Shown here one piece after another: positions 36,110-45,121 of a stretch of DNA of 64,000 nt. The notes under the pieces are model-generated. The model saw only the letters and a list, made by a program, of their open reading frames with translations. It ran no database searches and was not told the DNA's origin. The stretch spans positions 1,426,001 through 1,490,000 of the forward strand of contig CBDFNC010000005.1 of the NCBI GenBank assembly GCA_965249895.1, given 5' to 3'. The stretch's first letter is position 1, and every line of letters begins with the position of its first letter. The DNA comes from CBDFNC01 sp965249895. GTDB lineage: Bacteria > Pseudomonadota > Gammaproteobacteria > Enterobacterales > CBDFNC01. Made by a program: the position numbers and the translations under genes.

Positions 36110-36660
36110 GCCCACAGGGCTCACACTAGTTTCAAATCCTAGTAGTGGCAGCAACACCATGGTTGCAATGGTAATTAATCCTATGGCCACCACGTTAGGG
36201 AAATTGGAGGGAAATTGGGGAAATTGGGGACATCCACTATTTAGATTGTGGGTGTCCCCAATTTTCCATTGAGAGCTGCTTGCGTAGTTTCAGCTCTTCA
36301 GGTCTGGGTAGCATGGCCCTGAGACGGAGCTGCTTTTTAAAACGATTACTAACTGACAATGTTAATTTCAATTTTCATGGAGATGAAATATATGTACATG
36401 ATTTTGTTGATAACTTCAACTCGCTGGGAATTTCTGCCAAAAGATACCGACCTAATTCGTTGCATTGGCTACTTCGGGAGGCATTCCCATAAGCATCAAG
36501 GCGGGTAAGGTCAGCGCCGCCCCCCCGGCGAGGGTATTTATCACTACCGCGACTAATCCTGTGGCCACTAATATCAAGCTATAGGTAAGATTCACATCCA
36601 TGCAGTCGTATTCGCAATAAATATTTGGGACAATAGTGGACTGTTTCACGCGAGAACGAA
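36110..36660 (-). pseudogene. Fragments of a TauE/SafE-type permease and a repeat
   Basis: At 36452-36590 the minus strand encodes VVINTLAGGAALTLPALMLMG, then PPEVANATN, the N-terminal signature of TauE/SafE sulfite-exporter-like permeases; it stops abruptly there. At 36115-36190 a hydrophobic fragment (VVAIGLITIATMVLLPLLGF) may be another part of it. Between them is the palindromic repeat at 36198-36275 and about 170 bp of unrecognised sequence. No complete gene. Confidence 0.55.
36198..36275. repeat. Palindromic repeat, copy 2
   Basis: Units of GGGAAATTG lead into AAATTGGGGACATCCAC, TATTTAGATT, GTGGGTGTCCCCAATTT: 16 of 17 arm bases pair. It is a near match, in opposite orientation, to the module at 24496-24575. 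Confidence 0.75.
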
Positions 36661-36695
36661 ACCGAAATCATCGGGTTTTATTGAATTGCCATCGT

Positions 36696-37448
36696 TTATA
36701 CGACCATTGGGACAAACTTCCCAATATTGGAGAAGTAACGTAATGTAATCTCAGTATTTTTGTTGAAATCCAAGTAACAAGCCTGGCTATTCGCTCGGGC
36801 CTCACCAGAAAAAGCAGCAATAACTGGAATTGCAGACATTGCTAATAGAAAATCTCTACGAGATATTGGTTTGGCTTGTGCAGTTCTTCCAGCCAAAATT
36901 AAAGGTAACGATAACCCCCCTTTTTCGAAACTTGTAAGTATTTGGCTTTGGAGCATATCCGTTGCCAATAACACATATACAAAACCGGAATCATAAAAAC
37001 TTGCAAACAACCTCTTTGGTACAGTGATAGCGTTGATCGGCAAAGGCTTTGTTTCATTATTATTGTATGTTAGCGATTGCGCCAAGCCAAATGTTAAGTA
37101 ATCTTGTACATTGTCATTTTCAACCTTTATATAAGGTTCTTTCGTATCGTTTTCGCTTGAAACGAAGAGTGAGTTATATCGTGATATATAAGTGTGCCCT
37201 GGAAGACAATTTATCCTGCTAGTAGCTGTTATTGTATTTCTATTAACCACCTTATCTGGCGATACAAAAAGTTGATAAACCGGATCCCATATAAACGTCT
37301 GTCTTTCGTAAGGCGTGTAACTTCCCCAACAGACGTTACTCCCACCATTCTCAACGTCCTTTATCAAAACAACTTTTAACCCAGCCTGATTTAGCAAAGG
37401 TAAATCGGCTGGGTTAAATTCTATACTCAAGGTTTTTTGATTAGTCAT
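36696..37448 (-). CDS. Unknown protein, paralogue of the upstream gene, with an internal Tat-like motif
   Basis: 250 residues. Residues 1-165 align with the neighbour 37485-38099: a WGSYTPYERQTFIWDPVYQLF segment matches its WVSFSPFENNVVSWETSYGVY, and YLTFGLAQSLTYNNNE matches FTFGLAQSVTANGN. The C-terminal part has an unusual feature, SRRDFLLAMSAIPVIAAF followed by SGEARA: a twin-arginine-like signal in the middle of the protein, where no export signal should be. Possibly a fusion of two proteins. The gene follows its paralogue by 36 nt, so they probably form one operon. I do not recognise the family. Confidence 0.6.
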   Translation of the reverse strand: MTNQKTLSIEFNPADLPLLNQAGLKVVLIKDVENGGSNVCWGSYTPYERQTFIWDPVYQLFVSPDKVVNRNTITATSRINCLPGHTYISRYNSLFVSSENDTKEPYIKVENDNVQDYLTFGLAQSLTYNNNETKPLPINAITVPKRLFASFYDSGFVYVLLATDMLQSQILTSFEKGGLSLPLILAGRTAQAKPISRRDFLLAMSAIPVIAAFSGEARANSQACYLDFNKNTEITLRYFSNIGKFVPMVV

Positions 37449-37484
37449 AAGATTAACCGGGAACGGTCAATACATTGCCAAATA

Positions 37485-38099
37485 TTAGCTAGACATCACA
37501 AATTGACCAAGAGCCTTGTCATAACGAATGTTAACATTTGATTGTTGAGTAAGATCAATATCTAGTGCATTACTGGCAATCTCTGATATAACTACACCAT
37601 TATTAAAATTAGCTCTCAAAAAAACTGCGATTTTTTCAATAGGGGTAAATGTCGCATTTTGCTTGCTAAGAACTTGCACTGCGTTAAGTGGGCTTGCCTC
37701 AAATTTATTACCATTTGCAGTTACCGATTGAGCCAATCCAAATGTAAACTGATTAGAATATTTGTTTGAAATAGAATAGGAGTTTGATGATACATCACCA
37801 CTAGTTGGATTACCAAACGTACCGTTCTCAAATGGATAAACAATTTCAGCGGTTGCCGGGTTTACCGCCGATGTTTTATTGATTGTTGCACCACTTTGAA
37901 TTTCAGTACTTGATGCATAAACCCCGTAGCTTGTCTCCCAGCTTACAACATTATTTTCAAATGGAGAGAATGAGACCCAAGCTACCGGTTGACCTGAACT
38001 ACCACCAACTTGCTTAACAATTACGATCTTTTGAGATGCGGAATTAATTTCTTGTACATCTTGACTATTGATACTGACATTAAGGTTATAAGCACTCAC
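37485..38099 (-). CDS. Unknown beta-rich protein, first gene of a paralogous pair
   Basis: 204 residues beginning MSAYNLNVSINSQDVQEINS, rich in Ser, Asn, Thr and Val with alternating hydrophobic residues, suggesting an all-beta fold. Tryptophans in VAWVSFSPFENNVVSWETSYG and a terminal NVNIRYDKALGQFVMSS are notable. No signal peptide or cysteine. A ribosome binding site (AGGAGATATAT) precedes the start. Similar short beta-sandwich proteins include lectins and pore-forming toxins, but I cannot assign one. Confidence 0.6.
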   Translation of the reverse strand: MSAYNLNVSINSQDVQEINSASQKIVIVKQVGGSSGQPVAWVSFSPFENNVVSWETSYGVYASSTEIQSGATINKTSAVNPATAEIVYPFENGTFGNPTSGDVSSNSYSISNKYSNQFTFGLAQSVTANGNKFEASPLNAVQVLSKQNATFTPIEKIAVFLRANFNNGVVISEIASNALDIDLTQQSNVNIRYDKALGQFVMSS

Positions 38100-38448
38100 T
38101 ATATATCTCCTTTGATTAGATTAAATTTAATTTAGGCTGAAACCAATAGCGTAATAGAACAAGTAGAACATAATCAGCAGTAAGCCTCGAAAACAAGGCT
38201 AGTACAAGTTTCAATAATTAATATTACAGAGCATTACATAGAGTCCATGACCAAAAACCTATAATACAATGTGATTTACTCTCAAACTAATACTCATAAT
38301 TTATATAGAGGAGTTAAATAACTCCTTAGGTAGATTAGTACTAACCACATAAGTTGGAAAGCTAAGTTATCTGACAATACCCTTTCCACATAATCACTTA
38401 GAAAGATATAAACTTCAAAACAATCATAATTAAAGATCAAGGCTGGAT
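38100..38448. other. Intergenic region without a recognised gene
   Basis: About 350 bp, A+T rich, upstream of the paralogous pair; it must hold their promoter on the minus strand. I see no gene or clear repeat in it. Confidence 0.4.
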
Positions 38449-38625
38449 TCAAGCAATAAGTGCAACACGCATACCAGTAAAGACTTCAAGGGTGTTAACC
38501 CACCTAATACTTTTCTCGGTGTTAGGTTAAGCAGTAATATTCAACCCTCTATTTCCTCATCAGTCAGGGTCGCGATGTCAAATTTCTTCGGCCAGAAACA
38601 TCTAATACGACCATTGGTATTTTGG
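38449..38625 (-). pseudogene. IS30-family transposase remnant, C-terminal end
   Basis: The minus strand reads TNGRIRCFWPKKFDIATLTDEEIE, then after a frameshift NTLEVFTGMRVALIA and stop. These match the conserved C-terminus of IS30 transposases. The rest of the gene is gone. Confidence 0.7.
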
Positions 38626-38752
38626 GACTGGTCAAACTTGGGTAACAGATCTATCGGGCTTGTTCGGCGAACCTTGCTGGCACTAGATTTCATCTGCTCC
38701 TACAAAGGGCGCAACAATTGTTACCCTTAGACAGGTTATTTGATGGGTTTCC
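38624..38752. mobile_element. Short derivative of transposon X, copy B
   Basis: Begins GGGACTGGTCAAACTTGGGT and ends TTTGATGGGTTTCC, the ends of transposon X. 129 bp, with the middle (AAAGGGCGCAACAATTGTTACC) shared in inverted orientation with the MITE at 26942-27128. Inserted next to the IS30 remnant. No clean target duplication seen. Confidence 0.65.
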
Positions 38753-38817
38753 TGGTGTTACCTGACGATGATCTTATTTTCACTGATAATCCTCAGGTAT
38801 AGATAGTGTGACAGGCA

Positions 38818-39030
38818 TTACAGTGCAGCTTTTCCACGCCCAGTGTGCCGACAGTCAATCTCCCACTTCTTTGGTACGGTAACGAAATGGACCATGTGTT
38901 TTAGCCGAGTCAAAAAACGGGTGTGAAACACCTTGGCGATGGCGAATTCGTTAAACAGGTAGTTGCCCTTCAACTTTTTCCATTGCCACCTGCGCACACC
39001 AATTCCGCCGCCAGTCACAATGACGTGCAA
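38818..39030 (-). pseudogene. IS91-family transposase fragment
   Basis: HVIVTGGGIGVRRWQWKKLK, then GNYLFNEFAIAKVFHTRFL and PKKWEIDCRHTGRGKAAL, match the segment after the HUH motif of IS91-type transposases. It differs in sequence from the copy at 4506-5570. Truncated at both ends. Confidence 0.75.
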
Positions 39031-39450
39031 ACCATGACGGTGGGCATTTCGCTACTATGCCATCTGCTGACTTCTGCTTAATCATCCAATGAATTACTCC
39101 AATGAGCGTTATCGTTCTCATCAGTTTCCTCATCTCAGTTGATGACGTCGGCATGCCAGGCCAGTTTATGACAGCGGCCAAGCTGTTAGGTTAACGATCG
39201 CTTGTTAAGCAGCTCCCCGGATCCTATACCACCCCAGATAACAACATTTGGGCCGACCTTCCGGTTTCACTGCACAAGGCTAGGCGTCGCCCTGCATTTA
39301 CGGTGGACCCAGCGCTTCCTCCAGTCCCTTCCTCATGGATAAATCCTTGCCATTCGCTAATAGTTAACGTCTAATAATCAAAAGGTTATATAGGCAGTTT
39401 TTCCTATAGAGGGCTTCCAGCTCATTGGTTCATGCCCATGCTGGGTGTAC
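39031..39450 (-). mobile_element. Group II intron remnant 9 (5' domains only)
   Basis: From CTACTATGCCATCTGCTGAC to the 5' end GTACACCCAGCATGGGC it matches domains I-III of the ORF-less introns, with deletions. The domain V and 3' end are missing; the IS91 fragment lies there instead. The attC follows directly. Confidence 0.75.
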
Positions 39451-39496
39451 ACAAATTGATCCATTTTACGCAGCGTAAATGAGCAAGGCGTTATGT
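39451..39496 (+). other. attC site 12 (short)
   Basis: ACAAATTGATCCATTTTACGC pairs with GCGTAAATGAGCAAGGCGTTATGT-like bases: ATTTTACGC and GCGTAAAT form the hairpin. R' is GCGTTATGT. It shows that cassettes resume at 39.45 kb. Confidence 0.7.
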
Positions 39497-39549
39497 GTTC
39501 GATTCTGAGAGGTTTTCACGTACTACATTTCACATGGAGGCATATTTTA

Positions 39550-39762
39550 ATGGACATGATTGAAAATGATGATACTCGATACTTTATTGAGATTGACTTA
39601 GATTCACTGGAGATTATCAGGGTTGGTTCCGACCAAAAACAAAATTTGGATAAAGGCCAACAGAAAAATTCAGGCATTCATCGTTTATTTCTAACTAAGG
39701 GTCAGTACAATAAATTTGTTGGCCGTTGTGAAAGTGAACTTCAAGGTGTTTTAGACACATAA
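39550..39762 (+). CDS. Small acidic protein of unknown function
   Basis: 70 residues from ATG 39550, with GGAGG nine bases upstream; this makes it the preferred start over codons nearer the attC. Sequence YFIEIDLDSLEIIRVGSDQK, then IHRLFLTKGQYNKFV. No family recognised. An R''-like ATAACTAACAAGG follows the stop, but no full attC. Confidence 0.55.
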   Translation: MDMIENDDTRYFIEIDLDSLEIIRVGSDQKQNLDKGQQKNSGIHRLFLTKGQYNKFVGRCESELQGVLDT

Positions 39763-39778
39763 CTAACAAGGATAGAGA

Positions 39779-40096
39779 ATGAACGATAGAGAGTTTGCAA
39801 AAGAATTCTTCAAACTTAAGGAGAGTTTGGTTAAGGATTATTGTTCCGGAGATGAGACGACAGCAGTTTCTAAACTGATCGAGAGCATGGAGCTTAACCC
39901 TGTTCAAAAAACCACCATAAAGCGAACCATTGATTTAGCTTTAACTGATACTTTATATACTGTTTTGCTCGGATTGGAAGGTTCAGCCAGGATTGGTGAC
40001 AAACAAGAATTCTACAAACTAGTCAGTGAAGACGGCGAAGAAATCACTGGTAAAGATATGGAAGAGCACGCATGGGAGCTGTTTCAGAATGACTAA
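39779..40096 (+). CDS. Small helical protein of unknown function
   Basis: 105 residues, acidic. EFAKEFFKLKESLVKDYCSG near the start and VQKTTIKRTIDLALTDTLYTVL in the middle suggest an all-helical fold. It begins 17 nt after the previous stop, with AAGGATAGAGA before the ATG that also forms part of the attC-like half-site. No family recognised. Confidence 0.55.
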   Translation: MNDREFAKEFFKLKESLVKDYCSGDETTAVSKLIESMELNPVQKTTIKRTIDLALTDTLYTVLLGLEGSARIGDKQEFYKLVSEDGEEITGKDMEEHAWELFQND

Positions 40097-40126
40097 GCAT
40101 GTAACAAGTAGCGGCATCGAACTCGA

Positions 40127-40456
40127 GTGTTTATTAAAATACTAGGATGGTTCTCAATTTCCTTAGCTGTTCTTTCACTTGCACCAAGCATGGTGCCAGG
40201 ATCTATGTCGGTACTGGCTTTTTATCTTTCATTAGCTGCATTGATTATCTCTATATTTTCTATCAAGTCAGGTGGTGTATTTTACTTCAAAACTACTGCG
40301 GCCATCGTTTTTTTTGGGATGTTAATTGTTAATGACTACCTTCGTTTGTATGGTTCACTTCCACAGGCTACGTGGGCTGAAAAACTAGGAATGTACACTT
40401 TTTATATATTAATTTGTATGGCTGGAGTAATCAGTGTTAAGAAGCGGAGTACATAA
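40127..40456 (+). CDS. Small membrane protein of unknown function
   Basis: 109 residues from GTG 40127. Four hydrophobic segments: ILGWFSISLAVLSLAP, MSVLAFYLSLAALIISIFSI, FKTTAAIVFFGMLIV and YTFYILICMAGVIS. Two overlapping frames were considered; this one has the membrane pattern. Followed by AACTAACAAGCC, an R''-like half-site. Confidence 0.55.
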   Translation: MFIKILGWFSISLAVLSLAPSMVPGSMSVLAFYLSLAALIISIFSIKSGGVFYFKTTAAIVFFGMLIVNDYLRLYGSLPQATWAEKLGMYTFYILICMAGVISVKKRST

Positions 40457-40565
40457 TACAAAACTAACAAGCCACTAAATCAAGATTCATCAAGGCTGTC
40501 ATGCCACTGGAAATGGTTATGTCTAAGCAGCTAAGTTCGTTCACAATTTCAACAGAGAAAAAACC

Positions 40566-41321
40566 ATGAAGACCCTCGTTTCACTATTTATATTCGTTAG
40601 TCTGTCGTTTGGTTGCACATCAAGCCAATCAAAACCCAGCCAGGTGAGTGCCCACGGTTCAGACTCCAGCTCAACACAATCAGAAAACGAAGTCCGTTTA
40701 GTTGGGGTGTATGTTTTACCGTATTACCAATCTGCACAAGTACCGGATGGAAAACCAATTGTTTCTGTTGCCAAAAATTACGATGAAATATTGTCTTCGA
40801 ACAAAGCAGAAGACATTGTTAATGCCAGAAACGTTATTGAAAAAAACAATGCGTATGTAACACCCATGACTATGATGGTTTTATCTATTCGTCTTTATGA
40901 TGTTGGGATGAGGGACGAATCTGTTTTTTGGTTTTACGCCGCTAAGGATAGATATACCACTCTAGCAGGCGTACTAAATATAAACCATCCATCTCTTGCT
41001 CAGGTCGAACAGGCTACACGGGATTTCGCTGTACTTGCTGGGCCTGTTATCAACGGTTATGCATTTTGTGATCTTGAAACGCAAAAAAACATTCGAAAAA
41101 AAGCATTTGAATGGGTGAAAAACAATCCTTATCAAGCCGTCTATATGGAGCGACTTCCTGCCAAGCCCGGCAACCGAGACGCTAATTTGGAATTAGCGCT
41201 GAGTGAAATCGAAGATAGTATGAAACAAGAAAGTGATTACTTAAACAATCCAGACAATGTTTCCAAACTACAGAAAGCCCGAATTGACAACGATGCAGGA
41301 TCAAAATATTGCTGGAAGTAA
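40566..41321 (+). CDS. Lipoprotein of unknown function
   Basis: 251 residues. A lipoprotein signal (MKTLVSLFIFVSLSFGC, cysteine at residue 17) is followed by a Ser/Gln-rich linker and a globular part with QSAQVPDGKPIVSVAKNYDE and YVTPMTMMVLSIRLYDVGMRDESVFWFYAAK, the latter recalling tetratricopeptide-like helices. Anchored to the inner or outer membrane from the periplasm. No family assigned. Confidence 0.65.
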   Translation: MKTLVSLFIFVSLSFGCTSSQSKPSQVSAHGSDSSSTQSENEVRLVGVYVLPYYQSAQVPDGKPIVSVAKNYDEILSSNKAEDIVNARNVIEKNNAYVTPMTMMVLSIRLYDVGMRDESVFWFYAAKDRYTTLAGVLNINHPSLAQVEQATRDFAVLAGPVINGYAFCDLETQKNIRKKAFEWVKNNPYQAVYMERLPAKPGNRDANLELALSEIEDSMKQESDYLNNPDNVSKLQKARIDNDAGSKYCWK

Positions 41322-41381
41322 CTTAATACAGCGCTGCCTAGGGTGTTGAAAAACTCCGCTATAGCCCTGTGGAAATATAAG

Positions 41382-41925
41382 GTGAAGAAATTCTTAAATA
41401 CAGATTGGGCTTACTCGACAGATAGACTCCTGGTAAAAGAGTGGCATTCTCTGACCGCTGAAGAGTGGCAAGAGCAAGAGCTAGCTGTCATCGTAAAGAG
41501 CATCCTTACCCCACAAGTTACTCACTCTCTTCCTCCAGGGCCGAGGGTGGCAAGGCTCCTTCACATTGGCACGTGCAGAGGCTTGGATAGCAGAGCGCGA
41601 CGATGAAGGGGTAACTTTACTGGCAGCGGAAAAGTCTTCAAGAAATGCTATTGGCATAATAATCTTGTTTGAGTCAGCTAAAGACCAACACGGTTCAGAT
41701 TTGCGCTTGGGCTACATGATGGCTGAGCCATCGTGGGGGAAAGGTTTAGCGAGTGAGCTTATAAATGGCTTTGTCATCTGGTGCCAGAACAACAGTATTA
41801 AGTCAGTTACTGGTGGTATTGAGAAGGACAACATCCCATCAAGGAGGGTTTTGGAAAAGTGTGGCTTTATCCAAGCATCACCCGATGAGCAATTGTTTGT
41901 GCTGCAAGTTTCGCATAACCCATAA
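41382..41925 (+). pseudogene. GNAT acetyltransferase, frameshifted
   Basis: The N-terminal part, KKFLNTDWAYSTDRLLVKEW and on, is in one frame up to SLPPG, and the rest (WQGSFTLARAEAWIAERDDE, then LRLGYMMAEPSWGKGLASEL and NIPSRRVLEKCGFIQAS) is in another. The break is near GGGCCGAGGGTGG at 41541. The joined product is about 180 residues with all GNAT motifs. Probably inactive. Confidence 0.8.
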
Positions 41926-42034
41926 ATCAAGTGGACACAATAAGTCGCGCCGCTTATTAAGGGCGCTATATCTCACTAGCTAGTACACCTCATGGCATTA
42001 ATATTGCTTTGCTCTAAGTGAGCATAGGAGTGTA

Positions 42035-42619
42035 ATGTCGATGATAGTGAATAGTTATGGGAAAACGTCCGCGATAGCCCAAACCAAGCAGGCAGAGAAT
42101 GGTACCAATATAGCTGTAGTAGGCGGCAACAACTTGCCAGTCGAGAAAAAACCTTCTGACACGGTGCAAATCAGCGAAGCAGCAAGATCAAAAATGTTAC
42201 AAGAGTTAAAAAGTGGCGAGTTTGTCAATTTTACTGGTGAGAACGGGCCGTATAAAAAAGGGTTAATGGTACTGGGTAAAAGCACAATGGATGAGTGGTC
42301 AGCAAAAGGGCTCGATATTTCTGATGAGGCAGTGATTGCTGCAGGTAAAGCATTCCAAGACGCCTTTACTAAAATGGTTGAAGAAAGTGGCTCTTCACTG
42401 GCTGGTAGTAGCCTCGCAATAAATAAACACCAAATTTTAATCAACACTCAAGAAGTTCCTGATTGGTTTAAGCAAGAATATGAAACTGTACTTTCCTCGA
42501 TGGAGGATAAAGAGATGAAAAATGCATTTGAAAAGGGTGAACTTTTCGTTACATCAAAACCTGCTTCGTCAAGAGTTGACGCGTTAGCCAGTTATGCTTC
42601 TGTAGCAAAATACATTTAA
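42035..42619 (+). CDS. Protein of unknown function
   Basis: 194 residues, ATG 42035 with AGGAG upstream. Low-complexity start, then SDTVQISEAARSKMLQELKS and a C-terminal helical part (DWFKQEYETVLSSMEDKEMK). DTVQISEAA motifs occur in proteins resembling flagellar or secretion chaperone N-termini, but I cannot assign a family. Its TAA stop is joined to an intron remnant exactly as in the main array, which suggests it was a cassette gene. Confidence 0.6.
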   Translation: MSMIVNSYGKTSAIAQTKQAENGTNIAVVGGNNLPVEKKPSDTVQISEAARSKMLQELKSGEFVNFTGENGPYKKGLMVLGKSTMDEWSAKGLDISDEAVIAAGKAFQDAFTKMVEESGSSLAGSSLAINKHQILINTQEVPDWFKQEYETVLSSMEDKEMKNAFEKGELFVTSKPASSRVDALASYASVAKYI

Positions 42620-43100
42620 TCGGATAGCCTGAGGTACCTAACCTTTAGCCCCCATACCCCCGCACCGAAACGTCCGACCGACGATTCCAGTTTGTAAACT
42701 AAGTCCGTCGATTAGCTCCGACGTATTCCAATGCTGGCTAATGCATTATCAACACCAATACTCCTAGAGCCCAGTCGGGCATAGAATCACTGAGTTGCAC
42801 AGGCTAGCCACTACTCTTCAGGTTCAGATCTTCACTGTATCCCAGCTATTTAGCCGGACATTTGGCTAATATACTGCCTGCTGACTTCTGCTTAATCACC
42901 CATAGGGTTACTCCAACGGCCTCTATCGTTTTCATCGGTTTACTCATGTCGCTTGATGACACCGTTATGCTAGACCTGTTTACGACAGCGGCCAAGCTGT
43001 TAGGTTAACAATCGCTTGTAAAGCAGACCCGGGATATCGCATCACCCCAGATAAGAACATTCAGGCCGGCCCCATTTCAGTGCCAACTTTCCTCGACTGC
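42619..43100 (-). mobile_element. Group II intron remnant 10, degraded
   Basis: Begins ATCGGATAGCCTGAGG, a diverged ORF-less intron 3' end, with GCACCGAAACGTCCGACCG (one mismatch to the 16-mer). It can be followed with many deletions up to about 43100, where the 5' domains are cut off. The most diverged copy in the window, so probably the oldest. Confidence 0.7.
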
Positions 43101-43204
43101 AAAAATATAAGAATGATGCTCCTTACTCGCTATTGACAATTAGGTTAATTTTAATATACATTTTTTTGATGCATTTTATTTTTTACTACGAAGGATAATT
43201 GCTG

Positions 43205-43831
43205 ATGAAATATATACCGGTTTTAGCAGCCACTTTTTTACTGAGTGCTTGTGGAGGAAGTGGCTCTTCCGACAGTGAAAAAAACAATAACACTGGGGCT
43301 CCGATCGTTGAGCCAAGTGTTGGACCTACACCCGAAGCTCAACCTATACCCGAAGTTCAACCAACACCGACTCCAAGCGTAGTGCCAAGCCAAGAACCAA
43401 CAGATAAACAGCAAATTATTCAGGCGTTATCCGGTACCTGGAAACGTGATTGCATGCTAAATCCAGGAAAAGGGCCAAATGGCGAAACAATTTATATTGT
43501 TTCTTATCACAGCTACACAACCTCAGAGCTGCAAGTTCACCATTTGATATATAACGACAGCCTGTGCACTAATCTGCTCATTGAACCCAAAATAGATATG
43601 GTGAACAAATTTGGTGATATTGTTTACACCACTAACAGCATCCCCGCATTGGAGTTTGATGGCACCTGTGTAGATAAAAGCATTACTAGTGGCTGCCGCG
43701 ATGACTACAACATTCTCTACATTGATGGGGAAAACTATTACCCAGGCATAGGCGACGTTGGCGACAGCCCAGCAACACGTCCAAAAACGCTGGATTTAAA
43801 CAATCCATTTGTTAAACAACCTGAGTTCTAA
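43205..43831 (+). CDS. Lipoprotein with a proline-rich linker
   Basis: 208 residues from ATG 43205. A lipobox (LLSACGG) ends the signal peptide. A Pro/Thr/Glu-rich linker (VGPTPEAQPIPEVQPTPTPS) spans residues of about 40-65, then a globular domain begins GTWKRDCMLNPGKGPNGETI with cysteines in pairs (SLCTNL, GTCVDKSITSGCRDD). Such layouts are common in surface lipoproteins. Function unknown. A terminator follows at once. Confidence 0.65.
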   Translation: MKYIPVLAATFLLSACGGSGSSDSEKNNNTGAPIVEPSVGPTPEAQPIPEVQPTPTPSVVPSQEPTDKQQIIQALSGTWKRDCMLNPGKGPNGETIYIVSYHSYTTSELQVHHLIYNDSLCTNLLIEPKIDMVNKFGDIVYTTNSIPALEFDGTCVDKSITSGCRDDYNILYIDGENYYPGIGDVGDSPATRPKTLDLNNPFVKQPEF

Positions 43832-43853
43832 GGGCGCAATAGGCGCCCCTTTC
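43832..43853 (+). terminator. Terminator of the lipoprotein gene
   Basis: GGGCGC, loop AATAG, GCGCCC, then CTTTC, beginning one base after the stop codon. The T run is short. Confidence 0.65.
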
Positions 43854-43861
43854 AAGCCATA

Positions 43862-44581
43862 GGGGAAATTGCACAGGACAACTCAATCTGGTTTCATATC
43901 GATGGGGCTTATGGATTACCGGGTATTTTGGATGAACGGATTAGTCATCTTTATAAAGGGTTGGAGTTGGTCGATTCGGTAATTGTCGATCCCCATAAAT
44001 GGCTCGGCGCATCCGTTGGAGTGTCCGCCACATTTGTTCGCGACAGAGCGATATTGTATCGCGCGTTTACCCAAGAACCCGCTGATTACCTTGAATGTGC
44101 CAGCGAACGAGGCAAAAATTCACTTTCAGAAATAGCGCATTCTGCAGATAGCTTTGGCATCCCATATTTTGACTATGGCGTTGAATTAATCGCCCCATGC
44201 CGCGGTGTCGTCGTGTGGGCTCTGATCCGGGAAATCGGTGTCGAGGGAATGCGCCAACGAGTCAAGCGCCACAATGATATGGCGCGCTCAATCGCCTTCT
44301 TTGCTAACAAACATCCTAATTTGGAAGTCCTAACGGAGCCAACCCTTTCTATTTGTTGCTTTCGTTACATCAATCCCCATATCGCCGACCTGAATCAGCT
44401 CAACCAACGGATCCACCGCCGCTTAGTGAGGGAGAATGAATATATACCAAATACGACACGAGTGAAGGGAGTACTGGCTCTGCGCCCCTGCTATATTTGA
44501 GCACGATCGGATCAATCACAGGTAGCGGGCTTGATTGATGCGGTTTTGAGGATAGGTAGGGAGCTCGCAGGATCTGTTTAG
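43862..44581 (+). pseudogene. PLP-dependent decarboxylase, C-terminal part only
   Basis: The frame begins without a start codon at IGEIAQDNSIWFHIDGAYGL and contains the PLP-lysine motif VDPHKWLGASVGVSATFVRD, so it comes from a group II aromatic amino acid decarboxylase-like enzyme. The N-terminal 250 residues or so are missing. A TGA at 44498-44500 interrupts before ARSDQSQVAGLIDAVLRIGR, which is the natural C-terminus. Doubly broken. Confidence 0.85.
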
Positions 44582-45121
44582 GTGGGCGTATCAGGGTTTG
44601 CTTTTCTTTAGTTAATTGTTGCGACTCAAGATGTGACGGCACCGCCCTTAATAAGTGAGACAAAGCAACACGGCGAAACTTGGATTTCACTAAACTACGA
44701 GCAAACATGAACATCCATAACCTCGCAGTGAAAGTAAGCTCTGCTAGTTTCCATTCTGAAACGCCAAATTCAAGGCTATATTAACGACCTAGGGGCGGAT
44801 GCCTCTTTATAGGCAAAAAAGGCGAACATAGCGATCACGATATTCGCCGAACGCGCATCCATGCATTTAACATCTCATCCCTGAGATGGATTCGACCCCT
44901 ACAGAAATACTGGTCAACCTGCCTATTCCTGTGTTTCAGGATGGCCACTAGCTAAAGTAAGCCCCAGTTTAAAGCTAAAATGGTCAGCAACCACTTCAAC
45001 AGACACTGTTACCTTATTCTGATTAATCCCACAGAGACAGACCAATGCTAATAAGTCTTATTTGCACAAGCTTTTATGTAAGCGTATATTGTTCGGATTC
45101 TCAACTAATAGTGATTTATAT
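44582..45121. other. Intergenic region with a transposon X-like remnant
   Basis: About 540 bp without a gene. The stretch CGCCGAACGCGCATCCATGC at 44848 and CATCTCATCCCTGAGATGG at 44870 match the inside of the MITE at 26942-27128, so a degraded copy lies at about 44835-44905. The rest, up to the aldolase start, holds that gene's promoter. Confidence 0.55.
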
